7,385 nt of DNA, taken from positions 1-7,385 of the forward strand of contig CANJYC010000080.1 in the NCBI GenBank assembly GCA_947478985.1, read 5' to 3'. The notes below the pieces were generated by a model. That model ran no database searches and was not told where the DNA came from. It worked only from the letters and a program-made list of their open reading frames with translations. The position numbers and the translations under genes are program-made. The stretch comes from Acidobacteriota bacterium. GTDB lineage: Bacteria > Acidobacteriota > Vicinamibacteria > Vicinamibacterales > UBA2999. Positions 1-6,683 of this stretch are shown in pieces; the stretch's first letter is position 1, and every line of letters begins with the position of its first letter.

Positions 1-1068
1 GCCATCAACGTTGAGACCGATGACCACCCCGCATCAGGCGCCGTGAAGACCAACTTCTCCGCGTTGCGCCTGAAGCGCAACATCTTCCGGCGCAGCAACG
101 TCGGCCTCATCGCCACCACTCGTACACCCAGCGGTGGCGGCCAGTCGAATACCGCGGGCGGCGTCGACGCCGCATTCAGCTTCTACCAGAACCTCAGCTT
201 TTCCGGGTACTTCGCCAAGACCACACCCAGCGACAAGACCGGCAGCGACTCCAGCTATCGGGGACGGTTCGACTACACGGGAGATCGCTACGGCTTCGAG
301 GCCGAGCACCTGATGGTGGGCGAAGCCTTCGACCCGCAGGTCGGCTCCGTCCGGCGCACCGACTTCCGCCGCACCTACTCGCAGGCGCGCTTCAGCCCGC
401 GCACGCGGCGCAGCAAAGTCTTCCGGCGGCTCTCCTGGGATGGCAGCATCGACTATGTGTCGAACGCGCCGGGCACGGTCGTGATGAATCGTGATCTCGT
501 GACGTCGTTCACAACCGAGCTCAACAGCAGCGACTCGATGAAGGTCGAGTACGACCACACCTATGAGTTCATCCCGAAGAAGTTTGCGATCGCGCCAGGC
601 GTCATCGTCCCACAGGGCGGCTACGACGGCCGCACCGCGAAGGCGTCGTACACCCTCGGACAGCAGCACCTGATCTCCGGGACGGTGAAAGCCTCCCACG
701 GAACGCTCTACAACGGCACGCGAACGGACGCGAGCTACAGCGGCTACATCGGGCTCAATGCCCATTTCGCCTTTGAACCGAGCGCGACGCTGGCATGGGT
801 CGATCTGCCCGGCGGCTCGTTTACCGCGCGTGTCCTGTCGATGCGGACCATCGTCACGCCGACGGCGCGCATGCTGCTCAGCAGCCTCGTGCAGTTCAAC
901 GCGGCCAGTCACGCCCTTTCGTCGAGCGTGCGGCTCCGATGGGAATACCGCCCTGGCAGCGAGTTCTTTGTCGTCTACAGCGATGGGCGCAGCACGCTGG
1001 GCACGGGAGTTCCGGACTTGTTGAACCGTTCGCTGGCCGTAAAGGTCACCAAGCTGCTCCGCTTCTGA
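1..1068 (+). CDS. DUF5916 family outer-membrane-barrel protein, 3' part (5' end outside window)
   Basis: The frame is open from the first base, with no stop upstream of the GTG at 43, so this is the C-terminal 355 residues of a longer protein. The sequence matches what I know of the barrel-like C-terminal half of DUF5916 proteins, which usually follows a CBM9-like domain and the 'FPEKRPFFLEG' region, both outside the window. Recognisable stretches are LKRNIFRRSNVG (about residues 24-35), VGEAFDPQVGSVRR (about 105-118), YEFIPKKFAIAPG near the middle and LRWEYRPGSEFFVVY near the end. Alternating polar/hydrophobic strands and a C-terminal Phe (ending KLLRF) fit an outer-membrane beta-barrel with a C-terminal assembly signal. 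The role is not established for the family; polymer binding or uptake at the surface is a guess. The next gene, 38 bp downstream on the same strand, is a relative, so the two are probably co-transcribed. Confidence 0.85.
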   Translation, partial: AINVETDDHPASGAVKTNFSALRLKRNIFRRSNVGLIATTRTPSGGGQSNTAGGVDAAFSFYQNLSFSGYFAKTTPSDKTGSDSSYRGRFDYTGDRYGFEAEHLMVGEAFDPQVGSVRRTDFRRTYSQARFSPRTRRSKVFRRLSWDGSIDYVSNAPGTVVMNRDLVTSFTTELNSSDSMKVEYDHTYEFIPKKFAIAPGVIVPQGGYDGRTAKASYTLGQQHLISGTVKASHGTLYNGTRTDASYSGYIGLNAHFAFEPSATLAWVDLPGGSFTARVLSMRTIVTPTARMLLSSLVQFNAASHALSSSVRLRWEYRPGSEFFVVYSDGRSTLGTGVPDLLNRSLAVKVTKLLRF

Positions 1069-1106
1069 CACGCGCCTTTCCTTCTCACGCGAGGCTTGAT
1101 TTCAGG

Positions 1107-3785
1107 ATGCCACTGATGCCTACCGGTGCCGCGCGCACCATTTCGCGCCACCGACGACGCCGGATGATGGTCTCTGCTGGCCTCATGCTGCTGCTGGGAG
1201 CCGGCCTGCCGCACCAGGCTGCCGCGCAACAACAGCCCGCCTCGCGCAAGCAAGCCCGGGCAACGCGGATTGCGTCTGGTGCGGTCGACGTCGATGGGCG
1301 TCTGGATGACGCGGCCTGGCAGGCGGTTCCGGCCATCACCGACTTCGTCCAGGTAGAGCCGGTGCAGGGAGAGGCTCCGCGGAATCCGATGGAGGTGAGG
1401 ATCGCCTTCGATGACGACGCCCTCTATATCGGCGCGCGCATGCACACCGCGCCTGGCACGCCGATTCAGGCGCCGCTCAGCCGGCGGGACGACGGCGCGC
1501 AGGCGGAGTATCTCCAGATCGAACTCGACACGTATCTCGACCGTCGCACGGCGTACATGTTCGGTGTGACGGCCGCGGGCGTCCGCATGGACCACTACCA
1601 CGCCGCCGATACTGAGGCGACCTTCGATGCCGGCTTCGACCCGGTCTGGCGCGCAGCCACCGAGGTCACCGCCGATGGCTGGACAGCCGAGCTCTGGATC
1701 CCGTTCTCGCAGCTCCGCTTCACCGACCAGGCGCAGCGCGTCTGGGGCCTGAACCTCAAGCGGTGGATCCCCAACACCGAAGAGCAGGATTACTGGGCAC
1801 CGGTCCTCCGCACGGAACGCGGTTGGGCCTCGCGCTTCGGCGATCTGCATGGCATCGACGGCGTGCAGCCCAAGCCGAGACTGGAGGCCCTCCCCTACGC
1901 GGCCGCCACCTCGCGCGTGACCGGCCAGCGCGACACGCGGAATCCGTTCGACAACGGGTTGAACCTCAGTCCGATGACCGGTGCCGACGTGAAGATCGGC
2001 GTCGGATCGAGCCTGACGCTCGACGCGTCGATCAACCCGGACTTCGGCCAGGTGGAGGCCGACCCGGCTGAGGTCAACCTGTCCGCCAACGAGACAATTT
2101 TCCCGGAGAAGCGCCCGTTCTTCCTCGAAGGGGACAACCTCCTGCACGGTCAGGTCGACAATTTCTATTACTCGCGCCGGATTGGCGCGAGGCCGATCGG
2201 TGTCGCCGCCGGTGACTATGTCGACTACCCGCGAATGACGACGATCCTGGGCGCCGCGAAGCTGACGGGACGCCTCGCGTCCGGCACGTCGATCGGCTTT
2301 CTCGCCGCCCTCACCGATCAGGAACACGCCAAGACGTCCGTCCACGGCGTGGAATCGCAGGTGCTGGTGGCGCCCAGGGCCGCGTGGGGCATCGGCCGCG
2401 TCCAGCAGGAATTCGGGCGTGAAGCCTCCACGGTGGGATTCACCCTTGAGGCGCTCGACCGGCAGATCGCCGACGGCGACCCCCTCGGCTTGCTCCTGAC
2501 ACGTCGCGCGATCACCGGGGTGACGGACTCGCAGTTGCACTTCGGCAACCGCACCTATGAGGCGGAACTCTCCTTCGGCTTCACGCACCTCGAGGGTGAA
2601 CCGGCCGCCATCGAGCGCGTCCAGCGCACGACTGTCCACCTCTTTCAGAGTCCTGACCGACCAGCCGTGCACCTCGATCCGACGCGGCGCACGCTGACCG
2701 GCCTGCACATGGAAACCTCGTTCAATAAGGTCGCCGGCCGTCACTGGCTCTGGGGCAGCAACTTTCAGCTCGAATCGCCTGGCTTCGATTCAAACGATAT
2801 GGGCCGGGTCAACTTCGCCAGCGACATCCGCATCAGCCAGACGCAGCTGACCTACCGCCAGACGCAGCCGGGCCGGCACCTGCGCGCATATGCCTTCAAG
2901 GTGAACCTCGACATGACCCCGTACTGGGGCGGCGCGCTCGAACGTCCTAAGATGTACGTGGCCCATAGTGCTGATGCGACATTCAATAATTTCTGGGTCG
3001 GCCACGTCGCCTACACGCCGAGGTTTGGCGGCCAGGACATTCAGCTGACACGCGGAGGTCCCTCGATGGGCACCCCCAGCGGCCACGACTTGGCCGCCAG
3101 CCTCAAGAACCGGGCGTCGTCGAAGACGAGTTGGCTGGTCAGCAGCACCTACAGCACCTTCGAGAACGGCGCCGTGTCGCGGGAAGTGGATGGCAGCACG
3201 TCGTTCCGTCCGTCTCCGCGATGGCAGTTCACCGTCACGCCCAAGTACGTCAACGAGGTCGTCGCCCGCCAGTACGTGACCTCTCTGGCCGGAGGCCGAC
3301 CCGAGACATTCGGCCGGCGCTACATCTTCGGCGTCATCGATCGCACCACACTGTCCTCGCAGCTCCGCGTGAGCTACACCTTCAAGCCGGACATGACGCT
3401 CGACGTCTACGCGGAGCCCTTCGCCGCCAGCGGTCGCTATGACAGGTTCGGCGAGCTCGAGGCCGCACGCAGTCAGAATCTCCGGACCTACGGCGAGAAC
3501 GGGATCACGCAGGTGCGCCTGCCGGACGGGACCACCCGCGTCGTTGACGGCACGTCGGCGTTCAGCTTCACGAAACCCGACTTCAACGTCCGGTCATTCC
3601 GCAGCAACGTCGTGCTGAAGTGGGAGTGGCGGCCGGGCAGCACGTTGTTCCTTGTCTGGCAGCAGGACCGTGCCAGCGAAGAGGCCTACGGCGATCACGT
3701 CGGCCCGCGCGACCTCTTCGGCTCGTTCTCCGCGCCCGGCGACAACGTCTTCGTCGTCAAGACGACGCTCTGGCTGTCGCGCTAG
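1107..3785 (+). CDS. CBM9-like / DUF5916 domain outer-membrane protein, complete (892 aa)
   Basis: Residues 1-40 form a signal peptide: a basic stretch RHRRRR (14-19), a hydrophobic core around VSAGLMLLLGAGL and a likely cut after AAA (38-40). Residues about 55-215 look like the CBM9-like (DOMON-type) domain, with VDGRLDDAAW at 62-71 and ALYIGARM at 105-112. The DUF5916 hallmark is at about 309-345, including NETIFPEKRPFFLEGDNLL, followed by YYSRRIG (354-360). The rest, to residue 892, is barrel-like strand sequence with KWEWRPGSTLFLVWQQ near the end. ATG 1107 is chosen because it precedes the signal peptide and follows the upstream stop by 38 bp. GAGG at 1091-1094 is a rather distant ribosome site. 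ATG 1116 is an alternative, with AGG at 1104-1106. The open frame continues back to 795, but only over the previous gene. The protein ends in LWLSR, without the terminal aromatic residue seen in its neighbour. An outer-membrane location is likely; the ligand is unknown. Confidence 0.88.
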   Translation: MPLMPTGAARTISRHRRRRMMVSAGLMLLLGAGLPHQAAAQQQPASRKQARATRIASGAVDVDGRLDDAAWQAVPAITDFVQVEPVQGEAPRNPMEVRIAFDDDALYIGARMHTAPGTPIQAPLSRRDDGAQAEYLQIELDTYLDRRTAYMFGVTAAGVRMDHYHAADTEATFDAGFDPVWRAATEVTADGWTAELWIPFSQLRFTDQAQRVWGLNLKRWIPNTEEQDYWAPVLRTERGWASRFGDLHGIDGVQPKPRLEALPYAAATSRVTGQRDTRNPFDNGLNLSPMTGADVKIGVGSSLTLDASINPDFGQVEADPAEVNLSANETIFPEKRPFFLEGDNLLHGQVDNFYYSRRIGARPIGVAAGDYVDYPRMTTILGAAKLTGRLASGTSIGFLAALTDQEHAKTSVHGVESQVLVAPRAAWGIGRVQQEFGREASTVGFTLEALDRQIADGDPLGLLLTRRAITGVTDSQLHFGNRTYEAELSFGFTHLEGEPAAIERVQRTTVHLFQSPDRPAVHLDPTRRTLTGLHMETSFNKVAGRHWLWGSNFQLESPGFDSNDMGRVNFASDIRISQTQLTYRQTQPGRHLRAYAFKVNLDMTPYWGGALERPKMYVAHSADATFNNFWVGHVAYTPRFGGQDIQLTRGGPSMGTPSGHDLAASLKNRASSKTSWLVSSTYSTFENGAVSREVDGSTSFRPSPRWQFTVTPKYVNEVVARQYVTSLAGGRPETFGRRYIFGVIDRTTLSSQLRVSYTFKPDMTLDVYAEPFAASGRYDRFGELEAARSQNLRTYGENGITQVRLPDGTTRVVDGTSAFSFTKPDFNVRSFRSNVVLKWEWRPGSTLFLVWQQDRASEEAYGDHVGPRDLFGSFSAPGDNVFVVKTTLWLSR

Positions 3786-4422
3786 CGGCCGTCAGGCCGT
3801 TGGCGCGCGACCAGGCGACGCTCCTGACCGCGCGGGCCGGCAGCCGGATCAGGTCCTCGACCGTGTCGACATCGGCCATCGGTGCAACCAGGCGCACGGG
3901 CATGCCTGCTGCGGCGGCAGCCGCGCAGGTCTGTGCCAGCACACGGCCGCTTCCCCACTCAATGTCATCGAAGACCGGCGGCACCATGGTGGCCGCGATC
4001 AGGTAGTACCCGCCGTCGAGCGCCGGGCCGAGTACCAGCGACGCAGGCTCCAGCTCCAGCAGGCGGAAGGCTTCGCGGATGGGTGTGTCGGTGATCGCGG
4101 GAAGATCCGATCCGATGAGGGCGACACGACGCGCGCCGGCCGCAAACAGCGCGGCCATCGTTCCGCGCATCCGCTCACCGAGGTGCCCGATGGATTGCGG
4201 GATGACGGGCAAACCGATCCCGAGGCCGTCCGCCTCGCCGGCGAGCGACAGGACAACAGGAGCACCCGCCGACGCGGCGCCGTCGATGGTGTCGAGCAGC
4301 AGCGCCTCAAGCAGCGCCGGGTCCGCGGGGCGTCCAAGCGCCGCAAACAACCGGTGCTTCCCCCCGGAGGACGGGGCCCGCGTCAGGACGGCGACGGCGT
4401 TCGCGTTCGCCACGTCCACCAT
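3757..4422 (-). CDS. TIGR04282 / DUF2064 family glycosyltransferase (GT-A fold)
   Basis: This 221-residue cytoplasmic protein belongs to the nucleotidyl/glycosyl-transferase-like family DUF2064 (TIGR04282, named by NCBI as arsenosugar biosynthesis glycosyltransferase). Visible family motifs in order are VAVLTRAP (10-17) and GKHRL (21-25), where most members have K-T-R-L; then HLGERM (80-85), GSDLPAI (104-110), LGPALDGGYYLI (131-142), EWGSGRVL (155-162) and DVDTVEDL (184-191). After that comes a tail of about 30 residues with no recognisable motif, whose last codons overlap the convergent DUF5916 gene. ATG 4422 is preferred: GGGG lies 7 nt upstream, and the first beta-strand begins about ten residues in. 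GTG 4419 and GTG 4413 are possible too. The open frame continues to 4623, but only over msrQ. It is third in a run with msrP and msrQ, overlapping msrQ by 40 nt, which suggests translational coupling. The acceptor and product are unknown. Confidence 0.85.
   Translation of the reverse strand: MVDVANANAVAVLTRAPSSGGKHRLFAALGRPADPALLEALLLDTIDGAASAGAPVVLSLAGEADGLGIGLPVIPQSIGHLGERMRGTMAALFAAGARRVALIGSDLPAITDTPIREAFRLLELEPASLVLGPALDGGYYLIAATMVPPVFDDIEWGSGRVLAQTCAAAAAAGMPVRLVAPMADVDTVEDLIRLPARAVRSVAWSRANGLTAASATARASS
3781..3804 (+). terminator. Stem-loop on the stop codon of the second DUF5916 gene, possible terminator without a U-tract
   Basis: Bases 3781-3790 (GCTAGCGGCC) can pair with 3795-3804 (GGCCGTTGGC) around a GTCA loop. 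This gives ten pairs: seven G-C, one A-U and two G-U wobbles. The stop codon TAG (3783-3785) lies inside the 5' arm. In the opposite-strand transcript the two wobbles become A-C mismatches, so the hairpin favours the plus-strand message. No run of T follows, so it is not a canonical intrinsic terminator. It could be an end-stabilising or Rho-assisted hairpin. It lies inside the coding sequence of the convergent glycosyltransferase. The structure is read by eye, with no folding energy computed. Confidence 0.4.
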
Positions 4423-4985
4423 ATGCGGACCCCGAAGAGCACGGCCAGCACAGCCGCGAACATCTGCGGTTCGAACACGTCGGCCTTGACCAGCCACCAG
4501 AAATGAATGACGCCGGTGATGCCGGCGACATAGGCCAGCCGGTGCAGCGTCTGCCATTTCCGCCCGAGCCGCCGGATCGTGTTCGTGGTTGAGGTGAGGG
4601 CCAGCGGCACGAGGATCACCCACGTGAGCATGCCGATCGTGATGAAGCGGCGCTTCACGACGTCCTCGATCATGATGTCGAGATCGAAGAACTTGTCGAG
4701 CACGATCCAGGTGACGAGGTGAAGGGTGGCGTAGAAGAACGCCAGGAGCCCGATCAGGCGCCGCAGCTTGATGATGTCGTTCCAGCCCGTCAGGCGGCGA
4801 ATCGGGGTGACCGCCAGCGACGCCACCAGCAGCACCAGCGCCCAGTAACCTGTCTGCCTGGTGATGAACTCAATCGGGTTCGCCGTGAGGTCATCGGTCA
4901 GGAATCCCGAGACGAGACGCGCAAACGGGACGAGCGCAACCGCGAAGACGGCGGCGCGCATCCACTGAACGCTCCGGACGGCCAC
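4383..4985 (-). CDS. msrQ: MsrQ, haem-binding membrane subunit of the MsrPQ methionine sulfoxide reductase
   Basis: MsrQ (formerly YedZ) is the inner-membrane b-type haem protein that passes electrons to periplasmic MsrP. The 200 residues contain about six hydrophobic segments: roughly 11-27, 46-62, 76-95, 116-131, 150-166 and 174-191. The family histidines are present: ATLHL (H89), QTLHRLAY (H148) and GVIHFWW (H161). These correspond to E. coli H91, H151 and H164, by my recollection of that sequence. RRLIGLLAF, LTWVILVPLALTST and LGRKWQTLH are also typical. The start is GTG 4985, because the residues VQWMR align with the N-terminal VTWLK of E. coli MsrQ. ATG 4961 (192 aa) has a better-placed GGAG 10 nt upstream and cannot be excluded. 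The gene begins 4 nt after the msrP stop, so it is co-transcribed with it. Its stop lies inside the next gene. Length is close to E. coli MsrQ (211 aa). Confidence 0.95.
   Translation of the reverse strand: MAVRSVQWMRAAVFAVALVPFARLVSGFLTDDLTANPIEFITRQTGYWALVLLVASLAVTPIRRLTGWNDIIKLRRLIGLLAFFYATLHLVTWIVLDKFFDLDIMIEDVVKRRFITIGMLTWVILVPLALTSTTNTIRRLGRKWQTLHRLAYVAGITGVIHFWWLVKADVFEPQMFAAVLAVLFGVRIWWTWRTRTPSPS
4430..4433 (-). promoter_or_regulatory. Probable ribosome binding site of the TIGR04282 gene, inside msrQ
   Basis: Read on the minus strand, GGGG ends 7 nt before ATG 4422. It lies within the last codons of msrQ, so ribosomes finishing msrQ would pass over it. It is a modest match to the anti-Shine-Dalgarno sequence, but its spacing favours ATG 4422 over the two GTG codons just downstream. 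Confidence 0.35.
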
Positions 4986-4989
4986 CCTT

Positions 4990-5955
4990 TTAGTAGTTCG
5001 ATCTCAGGTTGAGACCCGTGTAGAGGCTCGCCACCTGATCACCATACCCGTTGAACATCTCGGTCGGCCTGGGCCGGAACTCGCCGAGGCGCCGCTCGCT
5101 CTTCTGACTCCAGCGTGGATGATCGACGCTCGGATTCACGTTCGCGTAGAAGCCGTACTCGTTCGGCGCCATGTCCTGCCACGTGTTGCGGGGCTGCTTG
5201 TCGACGAACCGGATCTTGACGATCGACTTGATCCCCTTGAACCCGTACTTCCATGGCACGACCAGCCGGAGCGGCGCGCCGTTCTGGTTCGGCAGCACCT
5301 CGCCGTAGAGCCCGACCGCGAGGATCGCCAGCGGGTGCATCGCTTCATCGAGGCGCAGCCCCTCGACATAGGGCCACGGCAGGACGTTTCGCCGCTGTCC
5401 TGGCATCCGCGTCGGATCCTTGAGCGTGTAGAACTCGATGAACTTCGCCGCCGGCGTCGGATCGAGCCGCTTGACGATGTCCGCGAGCGGAATGCCCACC
5501 CAGGGGATGACCATCGACCAGGCCTCGACGCACCGCATCCGGTAAATCCGTTCCTCGAGCGCGAAGGGTTTGATGAACTCGTCGAGGTCGTAGTCGCCGG
5601 GCTTGTTGACGAGCCCCTCGACCGTCACCTTCCAGGGCTTCGTCGTGAAGGCTCTCGACTGAACAGCGGGCTCATCCTTGTCGGTGCCGAACTCGTAGAA
5701 ATTGTTGTAGCTGGTGATGTCGTCGTAGCTGTTCAGCTTCTCGCCGGCGCCATAGCCGCTCTTCTTGATAGTGGCCAGCCTGGCGAGCTTGCCTGGCCCG
5801 GCGGTCTGCGCGTCGGCCTGCCCGGTGAAGGGGCCGGTCAGGGCCAGACCGGCTGCCACCGCAGCGGCGCCGCTGATGAACTCCCGGCGCCTCAGGTACA
5901 ACCCCTGCGGCGTAATCTCGGACGACCGGATATCCGGCGCATTCGTGATGAGCAT
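4990..5955 (-). CDS. msrP: MsrP, periplasmic molybdoenzyme protein-methionine-sulfoxide reductase
   Basis: MsrP (formerly YedY) reduces methionine sulfoxide in envelope proteins, using a molybdopterin cofactor and electrons from MsrQ. The 321 residues begin with a Tat signal. The twin-arginine motif LRRREFIS is at 21-28, followed by a hydrophobic stretch 29-41 and a likely cut after ADA (47-49). The pre-motif segment of about 20 residues is typical of MsrP and supports ATG 5955. The catalytic region RMRCVEAWSMVIPW spans 139-152, and C142 is the expected molybdenum ligand. Other family stretches are SYNNFYEFG (82-90), GDYDLDEFIKPF (120-131), GAPLRLVVPWKYGFKG (226-241) and the C-terminal YTGLNLRSNY. 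No residue I would call essential is missing. It is first in the msrP-msrQ-glycosyltransferase run, with a TATAAT just upstream of its start codon. No dedicated two-component regulator is visible in the window. Confidence 0.97.
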   Translation of the reverse strand: MLITNAPDIRSSEITPQGLYLRRREFISGAAAVAAGLALTGPFTGQADAQTAGPGKLARLATIKKSGYGAGEKLNSYDDITSYNNFYEFGTDKDEPAVQSRAFTTKPWKVTVEGLVNKPGDYDLDEFIKPFALEERIYRMRCVEAWSMVIPWVGIPLADIVKRLDPTPAAKFIEFYTLKDPTRMPGQRRNVLPWPYVEGLRLDEAMHPLAILAVGLYGEVLPNQNGAPLRLVVPWKYGFKGIKSIVKIRFVDKQPRNTWQDMAPNEYGFYANVNPSVDHPRWSQKSERRLGEFRPRPTEMFNGYGDQVASLYTGLNLRSNY

Positions 5956-5960
5956 GGGTG

Positions 5961-5966
5961 ATTATA
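5961..5966 (-). promoter_or_regulatory. Candidate -10 element (TATAAT) of the msrP operon, suggesting a leaderless mRNA
   Basis: Read on the minus strand, a perfect TATAAT is followed by only five bases (CACCC) before the msrP ATG. With the usual 5-7 bp discriminator, transcription would start at or within a base or two of the start codon. No convincing -35 is seen 16-18 bp upstream, the best being TTCTGC at 5988-5983. A GAGAGG at 5974-5969 could act as a ribosome site, but it is 13 nt from the ATG, which is too far to be optimal. The hexamer stands out in such GC-rich DNA. Confidence 0.45.
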
Positions 5967-5980
5967 GGCCTCTCGCCCCC

Positions 5981-6655
5981 ATGCAGAACCCCGCCATTTC
6001 CGTCGTGATTCCCGTGCTCCGCGATGCGGCCGCCGCGACCAGGCTGGTCGGCTCAATCCCGGCCAAGGCCCCCGTCGAGGTGATTCTGGTGGACGGCGGC
6101 GATGACCCGGCGCTGCTGGCTCTGGCGCGACACGGGGTCCGGATTGTGCGGTCCGCGCCTGGGCGCGGCACCCAGATGAATGCCGGCGCAGCCGCGTCGA
6201 GCGCCGACTGGATCCTCTTCCTGCACGCCGATTCGCTACTCCCGTCCGGATGGCACGATGCGCTGCTCAGCGCGCCCCCGGAGGCAAGAGGTGGATGGTT
6301 TCGCTTTGCCCTGGACGCGCACGGCTGGCAGGCGCGCCTCGTCGAATGGGGCGTGCGGTGGCGCGTGCGCCTGTTCCGGCTTCCGTATGGCGATCAGGGG
6401 ATCTTCGTCCACCGCGGAACCTTTGAGGCGCTCGGCGGCTTCGCGCCGCTCCCGCTGCTGGAGGACGTCGCGTTCGTGCGCCGCCTCGTCGCGGCCGGGC
6501 CGGTGTTCGAGGTGCCGCTGTCTCTCGTCACATCGGCGCGCCGCTGGGAGCGGGACGGATGGTTCGCGCACAGCGCGCGGAATCTGGCGATCATCACGGC
6601 CTACCTCGCGGGCGTGTCTCCATCGCGTCTGTCCCGGTGGTACGGGCGCCGCTAG
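5981..6655 (+). CDS. TIGR04283 family glycosyltransferase (GT2, GT-A fold)
   Basis: This 224-residue family 2 glycosyltransferase is of the TIGR04283 type, named by NCBI as arsenosugar biosynthesis glycosyltransferase. Motifs in order are ISVVIPVL (6-13), VEVILVDGG (32-40), APGRGTQMNAGA (59-70), the metal-binding LHADS (81-85, standing for DxD), LPYGDQGIFV (134-143) and LLEDVAFVRRL (159-169). The conserved C-terminal segment is ARRWERDGWF (186-195). No signal peptide is seen. The only moderately hydrophobic stretch, about 201-211, is part of the usual family ending, and a cytoplasmic or membrane-edge location is likely. ATG 5981 is chosen because family members start a few residues before the first beta-strand. 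In-frame ATGs at 5954 and 5948 would overlap the divergent msrP start. There is no good ribosome site, only AGG 12 nt upstream. Its usual partner family, TIGR04282, is encoded at the far end of the msrPQ operon. The substrate is unknown. Confidence 0.88.
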   Translation: MQNPAISVVIPVLRDAAAATRLVGSIPAKAPVEVILVDGGDDPALLALARHGVRIVRSAPGRGTQMNAGAAASSADWILFLHADSLLPSGWHDALLSAPPEARGGWFRFALDAHGWQARLVEWGVRWRVRLFRLPYGDQGIFVHRGTFEALGGFAPLPLLEDVAFVRRLVAAGPVFEVPLSLVTSARRWERDGWFAHSARNLAIITAYLAGVSPSRLSRWYGRR

Positions 6656-6683
6656 CGGACCTCGCTGCTGAATCTCGCGAAAC

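Noticed and set aside
34..1071. 345-codon open frame on the minus strand opposite the first DUF5916 gene
   Set aside because: The plus strand gives an unmistakable DUF5916 sequence, and the antisense frame is compositionally biased without motifs.
795..1106. Upstream extension of the second DUF5916 gene
   Set aside because: These 104 codons overlap the first gene in another frame and would bury the signal peptide. ATG 1107 directly precedes the signal peptide.
1069..1106. Possible promoter or terminator between the two DUF5916 genes
   Set aside because: The 38 bp contain no convincing -10/-35 pair and no hairpin. Co-transcription is the simpler reading.
975..2744. 589-codon open frame on the minus strand, antisense to the DUF5916 genes
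   Set aside because: It is Arg/Gly/Val-rich with no recognisable domain and runs across two clear DUF5916 genes. It is the usual shadow frame of GC-rich coding DNA.
3652..4506. 284-codon plus-strand open frame opposite the TIGR04282 gene
   Set aside because: The minus strand carries ordered family motifs. The plus frame is an Arg-rich shadow.
4423..4623. N-terminal extension of the TIGR04282 glycosyltransferase
   Set aside because: These 67 codons lie wholly within msrQ in another frame and precede the first family strand. They have no homology-like features.
5119..5961. 280-codon plus-strand open frame opposite msrP
   Set aside because: It is antisense to a very well conserved molybdoenzyme and has no motifs of its own.
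5765..5980. Extended N-terminus of the TIGR04283 glycosyltransferase
   Set aside because: It would overlap the msrP Tat-signal coding region head to head, and family members begin just before the first beta-strand.
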